DNA from: Ampullaceana balthica
Lineage: Eukaryota > Mollusca > Gastropoda > Lymnaeidae
Direction of reading: 5' to 3'
Length of the DNA: 64,000 bases
Assembly: GCA_944989445.1 (NCBI GenBank)
Contig: CALYLW010000318.1
Location: 310,001-374,000, forward strand
Shown: positions 22,000 through 33,800 of the stretch, piece after piece
Layout of the letters: every line of letters begins with the position of its first letter
Numbering within the stretch: the stretch's first letter is position 1
Position numbers and translations under genes: made by a program
Notes under the pieces: model-generated
What the model was told of the DNA's origin: nothing
The model's database searches: none
What the model saw: the letters and a program-made list of their open reading frames with translations, nothing else

Positions 22000-24030
22000 C
22001 CAACCAAGCTATAATAGTGCTAGGCTCAAACCTAGTTATCCTAGTGCTACGTCCCAAACAAGCTATCAAGGTGTTGGCTCAAACCAAGATATCACAGTGC
22101 TAGGCTCAAACCAAGGTATCATAATGCCAGACTCAAACAAATATATCATAGTGCTAGGCTCAAACCAAGTTATCATAGTGCTAGGCTCAAACAAATATAT
22201 CATAGTTCTAGGCTCCAGCCAGGTTATCATTGTGCTAGGCTTAAACCAAGTTATCATAGTGCTAGGCTAAATCCAATTTCTCATAGTGCTAAGATCCAAA
22301 CAATTTATCATAGTGCTAAGCTCAATCCAATTTATCATAGTGCTAGGCTCAAACCAAGTTCTCATAGTGCTAGGCTCAATCAAGTTTCTCATAGTGCTAG
22401 GCTCAAATCAAGTTCTCACAGTGCTAGGCTCAAACCAAGTTACCATAGTGCTAGGCTCAATCCAATTTCTCATAGTGCTAGGCACAGACCAAGTTCTCAT
22501 AGTGCTAGGCTCAAACCAAGTTCTCATAGTGCTAGGCTCAATCCAGTTTCTCATAGTGCTAGGCTCAAATCAAGTTCTCACAGTGCTAGGCTCAAACCAA
22601 GTTACCATAGTGCTAGGCTCAATCCAATTTCTCATAGTGCTAGGCACAGACCAAGTTCTCATAGTGCTAGGCTCTAATCAAGTTATCATAGTGCTGGGCT
22701 CAAATAAAGTTATCATAGTGCTAGGCTCCAAACAAGCTATCATAGTGCTAGGCTCAAACCAAGTTCTCATAGTGCTAGGCTCAAATCAAGTTCTCATAGT
22801 GCTAGGCTCAATCCAATTTCTCATAGTGCTAGACTCAAACCAAGTTCTCACAGTGCTAGGCTCAAACCAAGTTATCATAGTGCTAGGCTCAAACCAAGTT
22901 CTCATAGTGCTAGGCTCAAACCAAGTTATCATAGTGCTAGGCTCAAAACAAGATATCATAGTGCAAGGCTCCAAACAATCTATCATAGTGCTAGGCTCAA
23001 ACCATGTTATCATAGTGCTATGCTCAAACCAAGTTCTCATAGTGCTAGGCTCAAACCAAGTTATCATAGTGCTAGGCTCAAACCAATTTCTCACAGTGCT
23101 AGGCTCAAACCAAGTTCTCATAGTTCTAGGCTCAAACCAAGTTCTCATAGTGCTAGGCTCAAATCAAGTTCTCATAGTGCTAGGCTCAATCCAATTTCTC
23201 ATAGTGCTAGACTCAAACCAAGTTCTCACAGTGCTAGGCTCAAACCAAGTTATCATAGTGCTAGGCTCAAACCAAGTTCTCATAGTGCTAGGCTCAAACC
23301 AAGTTATCATAGTGCTAGGCTCAAAACAAGATATCATAGTGCAAGGCTCCAAACAATCTATCATAGTGCTAGGCTCAAACCATGTTATCATAGTGCTATG
23401 CTCAAACCAAGTTCTCATAGTGCTAGGCTCAAACCAAGTTCTCATAGTGCTAGGCTCAAACCAAGTTCTCACAGTGCTAGGCTCAAACCAAGTTATCTTA
23501 GTGCTAGGATCAAACCAAGTTATAGTGCTAGGCTCAAACCAAGTTCTCTTAGTTCTAGGCTCAAACCAAGTTATCATAGTGCTAGGCTCAAACCAAGTTA
23601 TCATAGTGATATGCTCAAACCAAGTTATCATAGTGCTAGGCTCAAACCAATTTATCATAGTGCTAGGCTCAAACCAAGTTCTCACAGTGCTAGGCTCAAA
23701 CCAAGTTCTCATAGTTCTAGGCTCAAACCAAGTTATCATAGTGCTAGGATCAAACCAAGTTATGGTGCTAGGCTCAAACCAATTTCTCATAGTGCTAGGC
23801 TCAAACCAAGTTCTCATAGTGGTAGGCTCCAAACCAGTTAACATAGTGCTAGGCTCAAACCAAGTTATTATAGAGCTAGGCTTAACCCAAGTTCTCATAG
23901 TGGTAGGCTCCAAACAAGCTATCATAGTGCTAGGCTGAAACCAAGTTCTCATAGTTCTAGACCCTAAACAAGTTATCATAGTGTTAGGCTCAAACCAAGT
24001 TCTCATGGTGCTAGACTCCAAACAAGCTAT
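22000..24030. repeat. 27-bp satellite, about 75 units, 2.0 kb
   Basis: Consensus CTCAAACCAAGTTCTCATAG followed by TGCTAGG. Blocks of several units are duplicated within the array (22850-23035 against 23210-23415), showing higher-order expansion. Because 27 is a multiple of three and four frames lack stops, long frames of up to 550 codons with nine-residue repeats (SNQVLIVLG, RLKPSSHSA, TMRTWFEPS) appear on both strands. I see no evidence that any is translated. Confidence 0.95.
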
Positions 24031-24340
24031 CATGTAAATGGCGCTCAGCTTGGTCGTTTTCTTGTGAATTAGTATAATGCTTTTTGTATGTAAAACAAAA
24101 TCGACATTTTCATATTTATCGTTGTTGAATTTTTTTTTGAAATAAGATTACAGCGATAAATCTCTTCCTATACGGACAAAATTTATTAACATTGGAATAC
24201 AAATACTGTACACTACACATACAAACACTGCAGTTAAAATAACATATGTACAGCGATATATATCATTTAATTAATGGGATTGTAACAACAATCTTTAATT
24301 TGATAAATATTTTATTGCTTAAATATTCAAATCATTCTAT
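24031..24340. other. AT-rich spacer
   Basis: Between the 27-bp satellite and the basic-peptide exon. Nothing recognised. Confidence 0.4.
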
Positions 24341-24345
24341 CCTGT

Positions 24346-24471
24346 TCAAGGGATTAGAGATGTGTCCGTGGCAGACGTAGTTGTCCTGAATTCTGCTGTC
24401 GTCCGGAACTGTTTCCTCCCACGTCTTCTGAAGAAACACGGACGCAGCCTTCTTAACACAGGCAAAGGCTG
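24346..24471 (-). CDS. Basic-peptide gene, terminal exon (candidate)
   Basis: After an acceptor GTCGGCCAG the frame reads QPLPVLRRLRPCFFRRRGRK, then a Thr-rich tail to a TGA. It begins in phase 0 and joins the exon at 24862-24996. The product is strongly basic with several RR/RRR sites, as in processed secreted peptides or antimicrobial-like peptides. That reading is inference, because no signal-peptide exon was found for it and the family is unrecognised. Confidence 0.4.
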   Translation of the reverse strand, partial: QPLPVLRRLRPCFFRRRGRKQFRTTAEFRTTTSATDTSLIP

Positions 24472-24639
24472 CTGGCCGACTACTTTATCCTTTGATGGAT
24501 TTGTATTATACATATAACATAAATATAAAAACACATATATAAATAAATACATCATGTTTACTCTACCAAATAGCTAAGCCAAAACGGATTGAATAAAATT
24601 CAGACGAATGAAAAATAAAATTTTTGTTTTTGATTTTTT

Positions 24640-24672
24640 AAAATTTATTTATTTATTTATTTATTTTTTTAT
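24640..24672. repeat. (ATTT)n microsatellite
   Basis: Short tetranucleotide run in the predicted intron. A triplicated block with AGAGCAGTAACACTGTACCA follows at about 24762-24845. Confidence 0.8.
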
Positions 24673-24861
24673 TTTTGTGTGTGTGCAGAACCAGTTCCAT
24701 TCCGGAGAAGAACAAACTTTATCGACCAACCATAACGGAGCATTAAGATTGTACCAACCTAGTATACCAGAGCAGTAACACTGTACCAACCCAGCATACC
24801 AGAGCAGTAACACTGTACCAACCCAGCATACAAGAGCAGTAACCTGTCATCTCTAACTTAC

Positions 24862-24996
24862 ACGCACTGTTTGATTAAAGTTGTCAGTGAATTGACCATT
24901 TTCAAGTGTCGTTCCATTGTTGGGTCTGTTTCTATGCCTCCATAGTCTTCTCACGTAATAACACAGTCGCCTTCCTCTACCAGTCCCGTTAGATCT
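24862..24996 (-). CDS. Basic-peptide gene, upstream exon (candidate)
   Basis: The 135-nt exon is phase 0 at both ends, between acceptor CCATGGCAG and consensus donor GTGCGT|GTAAGT. It encodes RSNGTGRGRRLCYYVRRLWR and continues to NFNQTVR. It contains GRGRR and other basic cleavage-like sites. Its end resembles that of the exon at 27014-27230 (NNGTTLENG...TVR against DNGVTLGER...KVR), so the two genes may be related duplicates. Confidence 0.45.
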
Positions 24997-25189
24997 CTGC
25001 CATGGAATTAAAACAAACACAAAAGTAACACCGTTTAAGTAACAGGGGAAGGGAGAGAAAGTACACATGCACTAGAAAACGTCTTTTGCTTTTTGCCTAG
25101 ATATAGATTAGGAGTCAAGTTTTAAACTTGAATCTACATTTCTGAGCATTTTATTTGTATGTGTTTTATTTTGTGAGTTATAGGTAGTA

Positions 25190-26530
25190 GGGAGGTGAGT
25201 TATCGGAGTAGATCAGTGCGTTATGGGAGTAGAGAAGGTGAGTTATGGGAGTAAGGTGAGTCATGGGAGGTTATAGGTGAGTTATGGGAGTAGAGAAGGT
25301 GAGTTATTGGGAGTAAGGTGAGTCATGGGAGGTTATAGGTGAGTTATGGGAGTAGAGAGGTGAGTTATGGGAGTAGAGAGGTGAGTTGTGGGAGTAAGGT
25401 GAGTCATGGGAGGTTATAGGTGAGTTATGGGAGTAGAGAAGGTGAGTTATGGGAGTAAGGTGAGTCTTAGGGAGGTTATAGGTGAGTTATGGGAGTAGAG
25501 AAGGTGAGTTATGGGAATATAGAGGTGAGTCATGGGAGGTTAAAGGTGAGTTATGGGAGTAGAGAGGTGAGTCATGTGAGGTTATAGGTGAGTTATGGGA
25601 GTAGAGAGGTGAGTTATGGGAGTAAGTTGAGTCATGGGAGGTTATAGGTGAGTTATGGGAGTAGAGAGGTGAGTTATGGGAGTAGAGAGGTGAGCTATGG
25701 GAGTAGAGAGGTGAGTTTTGGGAGTAGAAAGGTGAGTTATGGGAGTAGAAAGGTGAGTTGAGTAGAAAGGTGATTTATGGGTGTAGAAAGGTGATTCATG
25801 GGAGTAAGAGGTGAGTTATGGGAGTAGAGAGGTGAGTTATGGGAGTAAGGTGAGTCATGGGAGGTTATAGGTGAGTTATGGGAGTAGAGAGGTGAGTTAT
25901 GGGAGTAGAGAGGTGAGTTATGGGAGTAGAGAGGTGAGTTTTGCGAGAAGAGAGGTGAGTTATGGGAGTAGAGAGATGAGTTATGGGTGTAGAAAGGTGG
26001 GTTATGGGTGTAGAAAGGTGATTTATGGGAGTAGAGAGGTGAGTTCTGGGAGTAGAGAGGTGAGTTCTGGGAGTAGAGAGGTGAGTTATGGGAGTAGAGA
26101 GGTGAGTTATGGGAGTAGAGAGGTGAGTTATGGGAGTAGAGAGGTGAGTTATGGGAGTAGAGAGGTGAGTTATGGGAGTAGAGAGGTGAGTTATGGGAGT
26201 AGAGAGGTGAGTTATGGGAGTAGAGAGGTTAGTTATGGGAGTAGAGAGGTGAGTTATGGGAGTAGATAGGTGAGTTATGGGTGTAGAGAGGTGAGTTATG
26301 GGAGTAGAGATGTGAGTTAATGGGAGTGGAGAGGTGAGTTATGGGAGTAGAGAGGTGAGTTATGGGAGTAGAGAGGTGAGTTATGGGTCTAGAGAGGTGA
26401 GTTATGGGAGTAGAGAGGTGAGTTAATGGGAGTAGAGAGGTGAGTTATGGGAGTAGAGAGGTGAGTTATGGGAGTAGAGAGGTGAGTTATGGGAGTAGAG
26501 AGGTGAGTTATGGGTAGAAGAGAAGGGAGT
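25190..26530. repeat. 21-bp satellite (GGTGAGTTATGGGAGTAGAGA)
   Basis: About 60 units. The left third has a longer higher-order unit that includes GTAAGGTGAGTCATGGGAGG; the right two thirds are nearly pure. Almost every unit contains AGGTGAGT on the plus strand, a near-perfect 5' splice-site consensus. A seven-residue repeat (REVSYGS) keeps a plus-strand frame open, which I treat as an artefact. Confidence 0.95.
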
Positions 26531-26692
26531 TATAAGAAAGAAATTATTGTAGTATAGACGGGGTTAATGTTTTACAGAATTAACGGTTTCCCGTAAATCG
26601 GATATAAAACTTGTATTTTATTTTGAACCTCGCTGGGTGAAAAGTTTATATCTCTACAATATGTCATATTTTCGTATTTGAGTATTAAGCAT

Positions 26693-26940
26693 TCAGGTCG
26701 TTTTCTTGCTTATTTGATAACGTCCAACTGTGCCACCAGTATCAAGTCTAGCAGCTATTGGAAAGTGTTTACAAAGATATTTCCCTTTGGATGTGGTACA
26801 TATTACTGTACAATGTAGATATGTTGGACTGAGTCCTGCTAAATCATCACACCTGATAGCATGTAGACGTTTGTGAGATTCAGCCGAATCACGTTTCTCG
26901 TGCACTTTCGGTGGATAGAGTCTAATATTTTTAAGAAAAT
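26693..26940 (-). CDS. Secreted cysteine-containing protein, exon 2
   Basis: After acceptor GATCTGTCTTTAG the frame reads (split codon)FLKNIRLYPPKVHEKRDSA, then a four-cysteine segment with spacing C-x12-C-x3-C-x8-C (IRCDDLAGLS...HCTVIC...YLCKHF), and ends VGRYQISKKTT before TGA. KR pairs lie before the cysteine block (EKR, HKR), as expected of a propeptide that is cleaved. Joined to exon 1 it gives about 154 residues. The cysteine pattern does not match a family I can name. Confidence 0.55.
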
Positions 26941-27013
26941 CTAAAGACAGATCACAAAAAACAACAACTAATAAACAAAACAAAATCCAATAATATAAGA
27001 TAGCTGCAGACAC

Positions 27014-27230
27014 GCACTTTGAACAGCGTTTCTACTTCGATCAAGTCCCTCTCTCCTAGCGTTACACCATTATCACTACCATCGTAACCATCCTGCGTTT
27101 TGGTGTCGGTCGTATCTTGCACGGGAGACCATTCATCATCTCCTACTTGTGACCGACCATCAACATACGCCAAGATGACCATCAAGGACAGTACTAATGG
27201 GGTCATTCTGACCATGATGCTGTAAAACAT
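27014..27230 (-). CDS. Secreted cysteine-containing protein, exon 1 with signal peptide
   Basis: The ATG is at 27228-27230. A second in-frame ATG five codons later begins MVRMTPLVLSLMVILAYVDG, a typical signal peptide with a small residue at the predicted cleavage site. An acidic Asp/Thr-rich spacer follows (WSPVQDTTDTKTQDGYDG). The donor that keeps phase is GC|GTGTCT, which is weak, and the resulting intron is only 73 bp. A GTGCGT site three bases earlier would break phase. Expected to act outside the cell; precise role unknown. Confidence 0.55.
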
Positions 27231-27419
27231 CGTCTTGCTTCTTTTTCAAGTGTGCACAATAATCTTGTGATAAAAGAAATGAAATGTAAAGCTCAAATAT
27301 TTTGAAAGGCACGCGCAGAGACATATTACACGATTAATATGAAACAGCAACATTGGCAACCTTCCCATCTTTGGGTCTTGACCTTTCTGCTGTGGTTACA
27401 CATTTGTTGATATCTTCTC

Positions 27420-27608
27420 TCACTACTGTCTCCCCACAAACCCTATCTAATGTTGCGGTTTGCCAAAAACCTTCATCAATGTCGATGATTGAACAAAAAA
27501 CCTTCTCTAATGTTGATGTTTGGCCACAAACCTTCTCTAATCTAATTTTTTGACCACAAACCTTCTCTAATGTTATTTGTTGACCACAAACCTTCTCTAA
27601 TTTTGATG
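27420..27608. repeat. Degenerate ~33-bp tandem repeat
   Basis: About five units share CCACAAACCTTCTCTAAT followed by GTTGATGTTTG variants. Confidence 0.8.
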
Positions 27609-27609
27609 T

Positions 27610-28980
27610 TAGAGTTTTTTTTTACGAACTAAGATTGTTGACTAATTTAATAAAGTATGACGTCACTTGACATTTATTTATAAACAGGAAAAAAATCCTT
27701 TTTTATTTCGCAAATCCTGTTTATTAAAAGATATAATGCTTCTCAAGTATAGATATTTAGGTCAATACTTGCCTTAAGTTGAAAAGAAATTCCCTTAGTT
27801 CAAAGTCCCAACAACTAAGTAAACTGACCTGCATGTAACTATTTATAAATATTCAAGTGTGAGCTATTACGTTTTGTCAACAAAAATTCGTTATGTGAAG
27901 ATGACTTTTATGACATTACGATTTTGTAACACTTTGCTGATGGCTGGAACATATGGTAAAAAAGGTTATAAACTCTTGGTGTTGACACGACTATCGTTAT
28001 GAGCCAATATGAGCCCATGAACAGCGGCGTTGCCAGTAGGGATAGTTTTAGCAGCACCCAACTTTCATAAAAACAAATAAAAACATCCGTATTTATAGAT
28101 GAAACATTATTCATGCCGTCGTGGAAGACATGAAATAATTCTTAGTGATATAAAATGGATGGATATAAAATTTCTTTTTAAAGCATAAAATATTAAAGTT
28201 CTGAGATGACTGATGCGTACACTATTAGAAAATAAACCATTCAATGAAGTAATTTTATTTTTTATGTTTTTGGTGACACGAATTATAAATTAAAATACTT
28301 TTAAAAATCAAATTTCGTTTTATTTCGTGCACAGATGCCCAGATTTGCTCTTAAATCAGATTAACTTAGTGTTTCACTTAATAATAATAAAAAAATAATC
28401 ATTACCTTCTTCTTTTAGCAATATTTTCTCATCATGGAATCGAAACCTTCCGCTATAATTTTATCATTACAAAATTTAAATTAAAAGGATAAAATTATTT
28501 TATAAATGTTTTTTTATTGTAATAACAGATAAACACATACACAGAAACAATATAACAAACAATAGACTTATCTAGCTCATATTTCTAATTACTTGTCTAG
28601 AAAATTATATGTAAGTTTATTGCAAACGGCTATGTCACAGTCACCAAAGTCTCCATTGAAATCGTATTTATGTAACTTACATATCCCATTGGTACTTAAA
28701 ACCCTTCTTTCCCTCCCCCCCCTGCAAAATATTTTATTCCCGCTAGGATTTTATGACTGCTATTTATGTTGAAGTAAATAAGAAATTTATCATGTGTATA
28801 TTTATTAATATCGTAAAACAATTGAGTTTTGAACAGTGAATAGCATTGTAAAGTAAAACATACTTTTTTTATACCAGCCTTTTCTGATTCTAGCCACTAG
28901 CGATGTTAGAAAAAAAATAATAAGTTTCGTGAATTTAATCATAAATAGTTCTAAAAATTTTTAACTGAAAATGTAAGAAA
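27610..28980. other. AT-rich DNA, nothing recognised
   Basis: No supported coding block. At 28983 ATCTATATATATAATTC resembles the start of a Helitron but no matching 3' end was found. Confidence 0.35.
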
Positions 28981-29079
28981 ATCTATATATATAATTCTCT
29001 TCATGATGGGCATGAGACAAGTGCAAGTAAAGTCGCAATTGAATCTTTTTCTTTTCTAATTTATTGGTGACTTTGGTGT

Positions 29080-29255
29080 TGCACGGTGGTCGAATGGGTT
29101 CGAATCCCCGTGAAGGTAGGGATTTGTTCCCTGAGTCCACCCAGCTCCGAATGGGCACATGACACTAGTTAGGGAAGGAAAGGCGGCTAGGGTTAGCGTG
29201 GCACCCGTGGCCTGTGAACGCTGCTGCGTCTCTTCAACCAAGAATGGAAAAAGAT
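29080..29255 (+). mobile_element. tRNA-derived SINE with conserved core
   Basis: The head contains GTGGTCGAATGGGTTCGAATCCCC, which includes a pol III B box (GGTTCGAATCC). The A-box part is deleted. The core CTGAGTCCACCCAGCTCCGA, then ATGGGCACATGACACTAGTT and GGAAAGGCGGCTAGG, matches a widespread SINE core that I associate with molluscs and other invertebrates. It is not a functional tRNA gene. Confidence 0.8.
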
Positions 29256-29259
29256 GAAG

Positions 29260-30470
29260 CAAATATTTAGACGCAATAATCTTCTGTATAGAATAAGCTT
29301 CTATATAGATACAGAAAACATGTAGTTTAGGAAGTCAATGATGCCGCAAATTATTTACAGAGGGTATAATGCTAAAGAATGTGCTTTGTAGAGGCTACTC
29401 ACAGAGAAACTAAAGGAATACTTAAAGGATCCTTTGACATTACATGTTAAAATTTGGAGACCTCATCCTTTTAATCTAACATTCCAATCAAAGAACGAGA
29501 GAGAAAATTTTGATCGCAGTTAATATGTATCCATGTTATGTAGAAAACCGTTGAGAAGAAAGTTGTATTCTTCATAAGTTAAGATTACTGTAGAAATTCA
29601 TGTGAGCTTTTGGCAATTATATAGACATTAGAAAAACATATGATTTTTTTACACCAGCCAATCTACTGGACTTTGAAATTTTGCCTCCAAATTAGAGTAT
29701 TCATAATATCTCACATGGCATTGTCAAGCAATGTCTATTTTAATCTAAAGGGGTTTTTTTAAAAAAAACATAGCGAATTCGAGAAAAGTTGATTTATTCA
29801 AAAAGCATATAAACAGTTGCTAAGCTATAGTGTTTATGCCACCAGGGGTTTGGGTGATATTATTGACTCCTGCCCATACCAATGAAAAGTACTTTAAAAA
29901 GATTAGAAAATTGACAGTCAATATAAAAATAACTTTTCAACTTATTGTCTTCACTCTTACCCCCGTGCATATAAACCCCTAAATTAATCCATTTTCGTCT
30001 TTAACAGTACCAAACTTTTTCTTCAATCCATCTATACCTTTCGGGCGGTTCATGAAGCAATCGTTCCAGAGGCAAAAAATCACGCATTTTATTTAAGCAC
30101 ATCAGGTAAATAAATCTCAAGCCTTACAAACATTGGCATTGTTTTCTTTACTAATCACAAGCCTCACACATCAAATGCCGTTCCGCGTGAGTTTTCTATT
30201 TATAAATTTTACTTGTAGATCATTTAATGTTGCAATTTGCCTGCATAAAGTTGAAATATTTATTAAAATAATCATACCAGCTTGCGATATAATTTTTTTT
30301 CTACCGAAGACACACTTGTCTGATGCTAAAACAGATAATATATTACAATAAAGAATATTGTGTCATACAGTAATTTCAAACAAATATGAATAATTTAAGA
30401 AGATAAATACTGGTAGTCTTGTTAGACGCTCAACATTAGCAGGCATGGAAATAACCAAAACACACACGCG
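29260..30470. other. AT-rich DNA
   Basis: Starts with a short relic (GACGCAATAATCTTCTGTATAG) of the LINE-tail family seen at 42.6, 46.8 and 48.3 kb. Nothing else was recognised. Confidence 0.4.
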
Positions 30471-30477
30471 CCCACAT

Positions 30478-30802
30478 ACCACCCCCCAAACACACAAACT
30501 TGCACCTATAGACCACTTAACAGTTATTACCCAAAGCACGAAACATGCCATCGCATTATTCTAGCAATACCCCACATATTTTTTAATACATATTTTATAT
30601 GTTTTATCATTTGTCTACCGGTTAAATCACAAATCCATTTATTTGCAGTTTATGCATGACCTTTGTTCAGCACAAATTGGACATGTTTTATTGAGCTATA
30701 TAATATTTATCCCCCCCCCCAAACACAAAAACTTGCACCTATAGACAACTCAACAGTTGTTACCCAAAGCACGTACCATGCCATCTTATTATTCTAGCAA
30801 TG
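30478..30802. repeat. Direct repeat (~90 bp) at the satellite border
   Basis: The block CACAAACTTGCACCTATAGA...ATTATTCTAGCAAT occurs at about 30486-30570 and again at about 30718-30802. The second copy abuts the first unit of the 10-bp satellite. Confidence 0.85.
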
Positions 30803-33800
30803 ACAGGTCATGACATGCCATGACAGGTCAGACACGTCATGACAGGTCAGACACGTCATGACATGTCACGACATGTCAGGACAGATCAGGCCATGTAAGG
30901 AAATGCAGGGATAGGTCAGCCAAGTCAGGACACGTCATGACAGGTCAGGTAACGTCAGGACATGTCAGGACATGTCGAGACACGTCAGAACCTGTCATGA
31001 CCTGTCTTGACCTGTCCTGACTTGTCCTGACCTGTCACGACGTGTCCTGACATGTTCTGACGTTTTGTGACCTGTCCTTACATGTCCTGACATAACTTGT
31101 CCTGTCATGACGTGTCCTGATCTGGCCTGACATTTCTTGACCTGTCATAACGTGTCATGACCTGTCATGACGTGTTCTAACATGGCTGACCTATTCTGGC
31201 ATGTCCTGACATGGCCTGACCTGTCCTGACATGTCGTGACCTGTCATGACGTGTCTGACCTGTCGTGACGTGTTTGACCTGTCATGTCATGTTCTGACCT
31301 GTCATTACATTTCCTGACCTGTCCTGAAATGTCTAGAACTGTCAGACGTTTCTTGAACTGTCATGACGTGTCCTGACCTGTCCTGACATGTCCTGGCATG
31401 TGCTTACAGGGGCCGACCTGTCCTGACGTGTAATGACGTATCTGATCTGTCTTGGCATGTCATGAACTGTACTGACGTGTCGTGACATGTCCTGAAATTT
31501 CGTGACCCACCTGACATGTTTTGACGTTTCGTGACCTGTCCTGACATGTCCTGACGTATCTTGACCTGTCATAACGTTTCCTGACCTGTCATGACGTGTC
31601 CTGACATGGCTGACCTATCCTGACATGTATTAACCTGTCATGACATGTCTGACCTGTCATGGCATGTCTTGACCTGTCATTACATGTCCTGACTTGTCCT
31701 GACATGTCTTGAATTGTTAGACGAGTCCTGACCTGTCCTGACATGTCCTGTCGGGATATGCCAGGACAGGTCTGGAAGGGTCTTGACAGGTTAGGACAGG
31801 TCAGAAGACGTCTGACAGGTCAATACATGTTAGGCCAGGTCAGGACACGTCAGTACACGTCAGGACAGGTCAGGACAAGTCATGACAGGTCATGACATGC
31901 AAGGACAGGTCAGATACGTCATAACACGCCAGGACAGGTCAGGCCATGTCAGGATGTCAGGACAGGTCAAGACACGCCATGACGGGTCAGGACACGTCTG
32001 ACAGTTCAAGACATGTCAGGACAGGTTAGGACATGTAATTACAGGTCAGGACATGCCATGACAGGTCAGTCACGTCATGACAGGTCAGACACGTCATGAC
32101 ATGTCACGACATGTCAGGACAGATCAGTCCATGTAAGGAAATGCAGGGATAGGTCAGCCAAGTCAGGAAACGTCATAAAAGGTCAGGTAACGTCAGGACA
32201 TGTCAGGACATGTCGAGACACGTCAGAACCTGTCATCACCTGTCTTGACCTGTCCTGACTTGTCCTGACCTGTCATGACGTGTCCTGACATGTTCTGACG
32301 TTTCGTGACCTGTCCTTACATGTCCTGACATAACTTGTCCTGTCATGACGTGTCCTGACCTGGCCTGACCTGGCCTGACATTTCTTGACCTGTCATGACG
32401 TGTCCTGACCTGTCATGACGTGTTCTGACATGACTTACCTATTCTGGCATGTCCTGACATGGCCTGACCTGTCCTGACATGTCGTGACCTGTCATGACGT
32501 GTCTGACCTGTCGTGACGTGTTTGACCTGTCATGGCATGTCCTGACCTGTCATTACATGTCATGACCTGTCCTGAAATGTCTAGAACTGTCAGACGTTTC
32601 TTGAACTATCATGACGTGTCCTGACCTGTCCTGACATGTCCTGGCATGTGCTTACAGGGGCCGACCTGTCCTGACGTGTAATGACGTTTCTGATCTGTCT
32701 TGGCATGACATGTCCTGACATTTCGTGACCCACCTGACATGTTTTGACGTTTCGTGACCTGTCCTGACATGTCCTGACGTATCTTGACTTGTCATGACGT
32801 GTTCTGAACTGCCCTGACATTTCTTGACCTGTCATAACGTTTCCTGACCTGTCATGACGTGTCCTGACATGGCTGACCTATCCTGACATGTATTAACCTG
32901 TCATGGCATGTCCTGACCTGTCATTACATGTCCTGACTTGTCCTGACATGCCTTGAACTGTTAGACGTGTCCTGACCTGTCCTGACATGTCTTGAGCTGT
33001 CAGACGTGTCCTGACTAGTCCTGACATGTTCTGGCATGTCCTGACATGTTCTGGCATGTCCTGACATGGCCTGAATTGTCCTGTTGTGTCATGACGTATC
33101 TGACATGTCCTGAGATGTCATGACCTGTCATGACGTGTCCTGACCTGTCCTGACGTGTCCTGACCAGTCCTGACATGTCTTGACAGGACCTGACATGTCT
33201 TGACCTTTCATGACGTGTCTTACCTGTCCTGACGTGTCATGACGTGTCACGACGTGTCCTGACATGCCCTGATTTGTCATGACCTGGCCTGGCATGTACT
33301 GAACTGGAACTGTCACGACATGATCTGACATGTCCTGACCTGTCTTGACATGTCATGACTTGTTGGACGTGTCCGGACCTTTTCATGACATGTGCTGAAA
33401 GTCACGACATGTCCTGACGTGTCCTGGCATGTTGTGACCTCTCCTGACCTGTACTGTCATGTCCTGACCTGTCCTGACAATTCATGATGTGTCCTGACAT
33501 CTCTTGACCTTTCATGGCGTTCTGACCTGTCCGTACCTGTCCTGACGTGTCATGGCAAGTCCTGACATGTAGTGAACTTTCATGACCTGTCCTGACGTGT
33601 CCTGACATGTCCTGACCTAAACTGACATTTCTTGACCTGTCATGACGTGGCCTGACCTGTCATGGCGTGTCCTGACATAGGTGACTTATCTTGGCATGTA
33701 CTGACATGGCCTGTCCTGTCCTGACATGTCGTGACCTGTCATGACGTGTCTGACCTGTCATGACGTTTCTGACCTGTCATGGAATGTCTGAGCTGTCATT

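Noticed and set aside
22286..23938. 550-codon open frame with nine-residue repeats
   Set aside because: Arises from a 27-bp satellite in which several frames on both strands are stop-free. No start context, splice sites or non-repetitive domain.
26693..27013. Single-exon frame starting MSAAILYYWILF
   Set aside because: The first codon is GTG, not ATG, and the hydrophobic start is the pyrimidine-rich intron before the exon 2 acceptor.
29080..29130. tRNA gene
   Set aside because: Only the B-box half is present and it is followed by a SINE core. No acceptor stem can be formed.
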